DNA of 64,000 nucleotides from Bacteroidales bacterium. Lineage in GTDB: Bacteria > Bacteroidota > Bacteroidia > Bacteroidales > UBA932. The translations under genes and the position numbers were made by a program. A model generated the notes under the pieces. That model was given only the letters and a program-made list of their open reading frames with translations, was not told where the DNA came from and did no database searches. Position 1 is the first letter of the stretch. Each line of letters begins with the position of its first letter. Below are positions 61,202 through 64,000 of the stretch, piece by piece. Location of the stretch: NCBI GenBank assembly GCA_017445015.1, contig JAFSVL010000080.1:17978-81977 (forward strand), read 5' to 3'.

Positions 61202-63559
61202 ATGAAAAACATATTTAAATATTTTGTCATCCTCGCCGGTACGGCCCTGATGCTCGGGGCCTGCCAGACTCAGACCGAGGTCCTTTCCAAGGCGATTCAG
61301 ACGGACAAGACCAGCCTCGAATTCGACGGTGCGGCTCCCGTCTCCGCTACGGTTACCGTCACGGCAGACGGTGACTGGCACGCCTACTATCCTTCCTGGC
61401 TTACGGTAGAACCGGCCAACGGCTCCGGCAATACGCAGGTGACCATTACCGCTGCGCCCAACCTGGACGAATGGGATGAACTCAAGGCTCCCAGGGCGGA
61501 CAATCTCGCCTTCTGGGGCGCGGATAAGGCCATTGCCTATGTATCCGTGTCACAGGTCGGTGAGGCCGGGCTTGATGCAACCAAGTTTTTCAAGAAAATT
61601 ACCAGCATCGAAGAATTCGATCCCACATATCCCTACCTTATCATCGCAGAGGTTGACGGTGCGCTCAAGGCGGCCCAGCCCTGCGGTGCCGGAACGGATG
61701 ACGGCAGCTATGCCTATATTTTCCCGACGGATGTCAAGGCGGATGACGAAGGCGTCATCACCATGGAAAATGCGGGTCTCTGCTTCTGGTTCGACAAGGT
61801 TGAAGCCGGCTACATCCTGCGTCAGAACAATGGCAAAATGTTGTACCAGAGCGGCAGTTATGCCAATTTCTACAACACCAAGGATCCGGCCAAGGCGAAC
61901 GCCTGGACCGTCGCATTTGACGACAAGGGCCTGGTCACGCTTACCAACGTAAGCAACAACAACAAGGTTTTGCAGTATGACGGGGTCAAGTATTATGATT
62001 TCGGGGCCTGGACGTCCATCAATGAGCAATATGTGCTTCCCACGCTCTGGAAGGATTCCGCACCTCCGTCGGACGAGTTAATCGATGCGCCTGCTTCTAC
62101 CGAACTGTTTGCGTCGGCGACTTCCGTGAGCATTCCCATTACTTCCAACAAAACCTGGAAAGTGCGCTGCCACGATAAGTGGATCAAGTCCTTCACCCCT
62201 TCCGGCGAGGGTAACGGTGCCATTGAGGTAACCTTCGACGCCAACACCGGCGATGCTGCGCGTACCGCGACCTTCAAGATTATCGGCGAGACCACCAACT
62301 TCGACATTGCCCTGACCCAGTTCAAGCCCGCCAAATGCATCGCGGACATCGTGCCGATGATTATCTCTACGAGCAGCAGCACCCCCAGCGCCTATGAGAC
62401 GACGGTCGAGAATGCGGTCGTTTCCTATGTGAACGGCAACAACGCTTACATCGAGGATGCGAGCGGCGCCATCCTGCTCTACCTCAAGAATCACGGACTG
62501 ACGGCCGGAACGACCATCAGCGGCCGGATCTTCGGTTCGGGTTATCTCTACAACGGTCTTCCGGAAATCACCGCGCTCGGCACAGAGTATACCAAGGGTG
62601 AGGGCGGCACCATTCCCGCCACCGAGATGACAGTCAAGGAACTGCTTGCCGCGTACGACGCGAACATCAGCCGCCGTATCGTCCTGAAGGGCGTGAAGGT
62701 AACCGACGGCATCGACGGCAACGACCGTGACGGAAAGATCGAGCAGGACGGCAGCAGTGTTGCCTTATACGCACAACTCAAGACGATGCTCCTGACCGCC
62801 GGCAGCGAGGGCGACCTGATTGCCTATCCTGCCGTCAATAACACCACCAAGCGGCTTTCCTTCTGGGCGGACGAAGACTTTACCGCCACGCTTACCGGTA
62901 CGGTTATCAAGGTGAAGGACGTGACGGTGGAACAGGGTAAGACCGTTTCCAGCGGCGCGACCACTAATTCTCCTGCCCCCATCACCTACACTATAGCGAA
63001 CGACGGGATTGTCGCTGTCGATAACGACGGCACCATCCATGGCCTTAAGATAGGTGAAACCACCGTCCTGGCTTCCGTTGCTGCCGTCGAAGGGTATTCC
63101 GCCGCCGAGGCGAGTTTCAAGGTGACGGTGACCGAGCCGGCTCCGGGTGGCAATGAGACGATTGATATCGAGTCGTCGGCCCTCCCTACCGCTTACGGAG
63201 ATGACGTACCGGTGACCATCGGTGGAATGGAGTTCCTCTTCCATCAGACCGCTTGCTACAATGCCGGCGTCATCCAGATGAAGAAGCAGGTTTCCTACGT
63301 GGCCAACAAAGTGGCCTTTGACAAGCCGATTATCAGCGTGACCATCCTCGGCGGAGGCGCTGCGGGTACTTTCTATGCCAGCAATTATCAGTGCTTCGGC
63401 GGAACTGCCGTGAAGCCCGCTGAAGAAATCACGGGTACGGAAGTCGAGAACGGTACGAAGTATGATTTCTCCGGAAAGGGATACTCCTTCTTTATGCTGA
63501 CGGATCCGTCCACCTATGCGGGAAAACTCGTCAAGATTTCGATTGAGTACGGCGATTAA
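61202..63559 (+). CDS. Multi-domain surface lipoprotein (BACON, OB-fold-like and Ig-like domains)
   Basis: The 785-residue product has a lipoprotein signal ending at Cys21 (L-G-A-C). Domain order by pattern: a BACON-like domain (about 32-122); a lectin-like module (about 125-285) rich in short beta repeats; a second BACON-like domain (about 292-380, C-H-D-K-W-I-K-S-F); an OB-fold-like domain (about 385-565, N-A-Y-I-E-D-A-S-G-A-I-L-L-Y) of the kind found beside Bacteroidetes extracellular nucleases and adhesins; a BIG2-like domain (about 570-650); and a beta-rich end. No catalytic motif is seen. Co-transcription with the Oar-like receptor is likely. Confidence 0.78.
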   Translation: MKNIFKYFVILAGTALMLGACQTQTEVLSKAIQTDKTSLEFDGAAPVSATVTVTADGDWHAYYPSWLTVEPANGSGNTQVTITAAPNLDEWDELKAPRADNLAFWGADKAIAYVSVSQVGEAGLDATKFFKKITSIEEFDPTYPYLIIAEVDGALKAAQPCGAGTDDGSYAYIFPTDVKADDEGVITMENAGLCFWFDKVEAGYILRQNNGKMLYQSGSYANFYNTKDPAKANAWTVAFDDKGLVTLTNVSNNNKVLQYDGVKYYDFGAWTSINEQYVLPTLWKDSAPPSDELIDAPASTELFASATSVSIPITSNKTWKVRCHDKWIKSFTPSGEGNGAIEVTFDANTGDAARTATFKIIGETTNFDIALTQFKPAKCIADIVPMIISTSSSTPSAYETTVENAVVSYVNGNNAYIEDASGAILLYLKNHGLTAGTTISGRIFGSGYLYNGLPEITALGTEYTKGEGGTIPATEMTVKELLAAYDANISRRIVLKGVKVTDGIDGNDRDGKIEQDGSSVALYAQLKTMLLTAGSEGDLIAYPAVNNTTKRLSFWADEDFTATLTGTVIKVKDVTVEQGKTVSSGATTNSPAPITYTIANDGIVAVDNDGTIHGLKIGETTVLASVAAVEGYSAAEASFKVTVTEPAPGGNETIDIESSALPTAYGDDVPVTIGGMEFLFHQTACYNAGVIQMKKQVSYVANKVAFDKPIISVTILGGGAAGTFYASNYQCFGGTAVKPAEEITGTEVENGTKYDFSGKGYSFFMLTDPSTYAGKLVKISIEYGD

Positions 63560-63566
63560 ATACTTG

Positions 63567-63676
63567 TGAAAAAATTACCTGCGGCACTTTTGTTGCCTGT
63601 GCCACCCTCGGTGGCTATGTGCGGGAGGGGTCGCCCGCTGGGCGACGGCAGGAAAAGTGCCGCAGGTAATTTTTCA
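63567..63676. repeat. Structured repeat, family 2 (24-25-bp stem with two-hairpin core)
   Basis: Arms 63567-63591 and 63653-63676 are complementary apart from one extra A. The interior holds GCCACC-CTC-GGTGGC, then the spacer TATGTGCGGGAGGGG, then TCGCCC-GCT-GGGCGA. The spacer and hairpin order match, in reverse orientation, the element at 34940-35061, while the long arms are unrelated. It starts 7 bp after the lipoprotein stop and ends in a T-run, so it can also terminate transcription. Confidence 0.88.
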
Positions 63677-64000
63677 TGGTTTCTAAAGACAAGAGCCTGT
63701 GGTTCGTTTCCAGGAGGGCGGCACAAGATGGCCGCCCTCTTTGCGTTATTTCCACCCGGACAGGCAGTGCCTTCAGGTCCCGCTCTGCGTTAGATTTTAG
63801 GCTTTTTGTACGAAGTCAGGGCCCCCGGGTCCCTGTCGCCGAACAAATTTGACGATTTTGTACGAAGTCAGGGCCGGTCGTGATGAAGGACGTGCGGAAG
63901 GGGCGCCGCCGCCCGGCCCGCCCACGAGGCGGGGCCTTATGTCGAGCTGATGCTCGATCGCAATTTTAAATTATTTTTCGGATCGGAGGAGCGGAAGGAC
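63677..64000. repeat. Gene-free repeat-rich end of the window
   Basis: No credible gene. The motif tail CATGGTTTCT closes at 63684. A GC hairpin GGGCGGC/GCCGCCC spans 63716-63737. Bases 63776-63875 are an inverted, nearly identical copy of 13404-13503. Beyond 63880 there are two small hairpins (63915-63936 and TCGAGC-TGAT-GCTCGA at 63942-63957) and AT-rich sequence near 63960-63980. Confidence 0.75.

Noticed and set aside
63566-63793. 75-codon plus-strand open frame after the lipoprotein gene
   Set aside because: It is made of the two arms and loop of a structured repeat and runs through a second hairpin; no protein-like pattern.

Overview
The window reads as a chromosome segment of a GC-rich member of the Bacteroidota, most likely order Bacteroidales. 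Four things point there. Promoters follow the Bacteroidota -7 consensus TAnnTTTG, and Shine-Dalgarno sequences are largely absent. Several families typical of the phylum are present: GldH, DUF4271, DUF2723, DUF4876/DUF6850, BACON and FISUMP lipoproteins, an S46 peptidase and Oar-like TonB receptors. Gene neighbourhoods such as DUF4271-hemD-rnpA-yidD and holB-ricT-gldH also fit. No genus is claimed.

Layout. 1-8220 (+): end of a YfhO-like membrane protein gene, then rsmA, a GH2 glycosidase lipoprotein, an M13 metallopeptidase and a histidine-type phosphatase, mostly overlapping by a few bases. 8246-10774 (-): an MBOAT acyltransferase with its SGNH/DltD-like partner. 10781-13758: a decay zone with a broken AAA-type ATPase, an intact SIMPL protein gene, a truncated transposase, a FISUMP gene fragment and a nested-hairpin repeat array, ending at tRNA-Leu(TAA). 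13884-16755 (+): pepP, fabG, comF. 16756-21636 (-): aminotransferase, yidD, rnpA, hemD, DUF4271, SUI1, pgk. 21708-26637: an RlmI-like methyltransferase (+), then a DUF2723 glycosyltransferase-like protein and lgt (-). 26735-32472 (+): a TolC/MFP/RND efflux operon with a small PG0541-like companion. 32561-37306 (+): trxA, an outer-membrane barrel, a LOG protein, holB, ricT, gldH, trmB, followed by tRNA-Ala(CGC) and a strong terminator. 37485-42721: a secreted UGSC-type protein (+), a membrane-bound LuxR regulator (-), and a small ORF plus fimbrillin-like lipoprotein (+). 42708-51479 (-): a probable operon of FISUMP lipoprotein, TonB receptor, DUF4876, DUF6850 and a DPP7-like S46 peptidase. 51553-57800: ispD (-) and the rod-shape cluster mreB-mreC-mreD-mrdA-rodA (+). 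57881-63559 (+): an Oar-like TonB receptor with a multi-domain lipoprotein. 63560-64000: repeats only.

Three patterns cut across the genes. First, in at least nine protein genes the -7 box ends only 4-8 nt before the ATG, which predicts leaderless or near-leaderless mRNAs. Second, there are two families of structured intergenic repeats. In one, a conserved 30-37 nt loop sits in unrelated but self-complementary stems (9266-9331, 22621-22691, 50304-50373). In the other, stems of about 24 bp enclose a multi-hairpin core (34940-35061, 63567-63676). Third, a 100-bp repeat occurs in inverted orientation 50 kb apart (13404-13503 and 63776-63875), and a 19-nt T-rich motif recurs after gene ends. No CRISPR array, prophage or complete insertion sequence was found.
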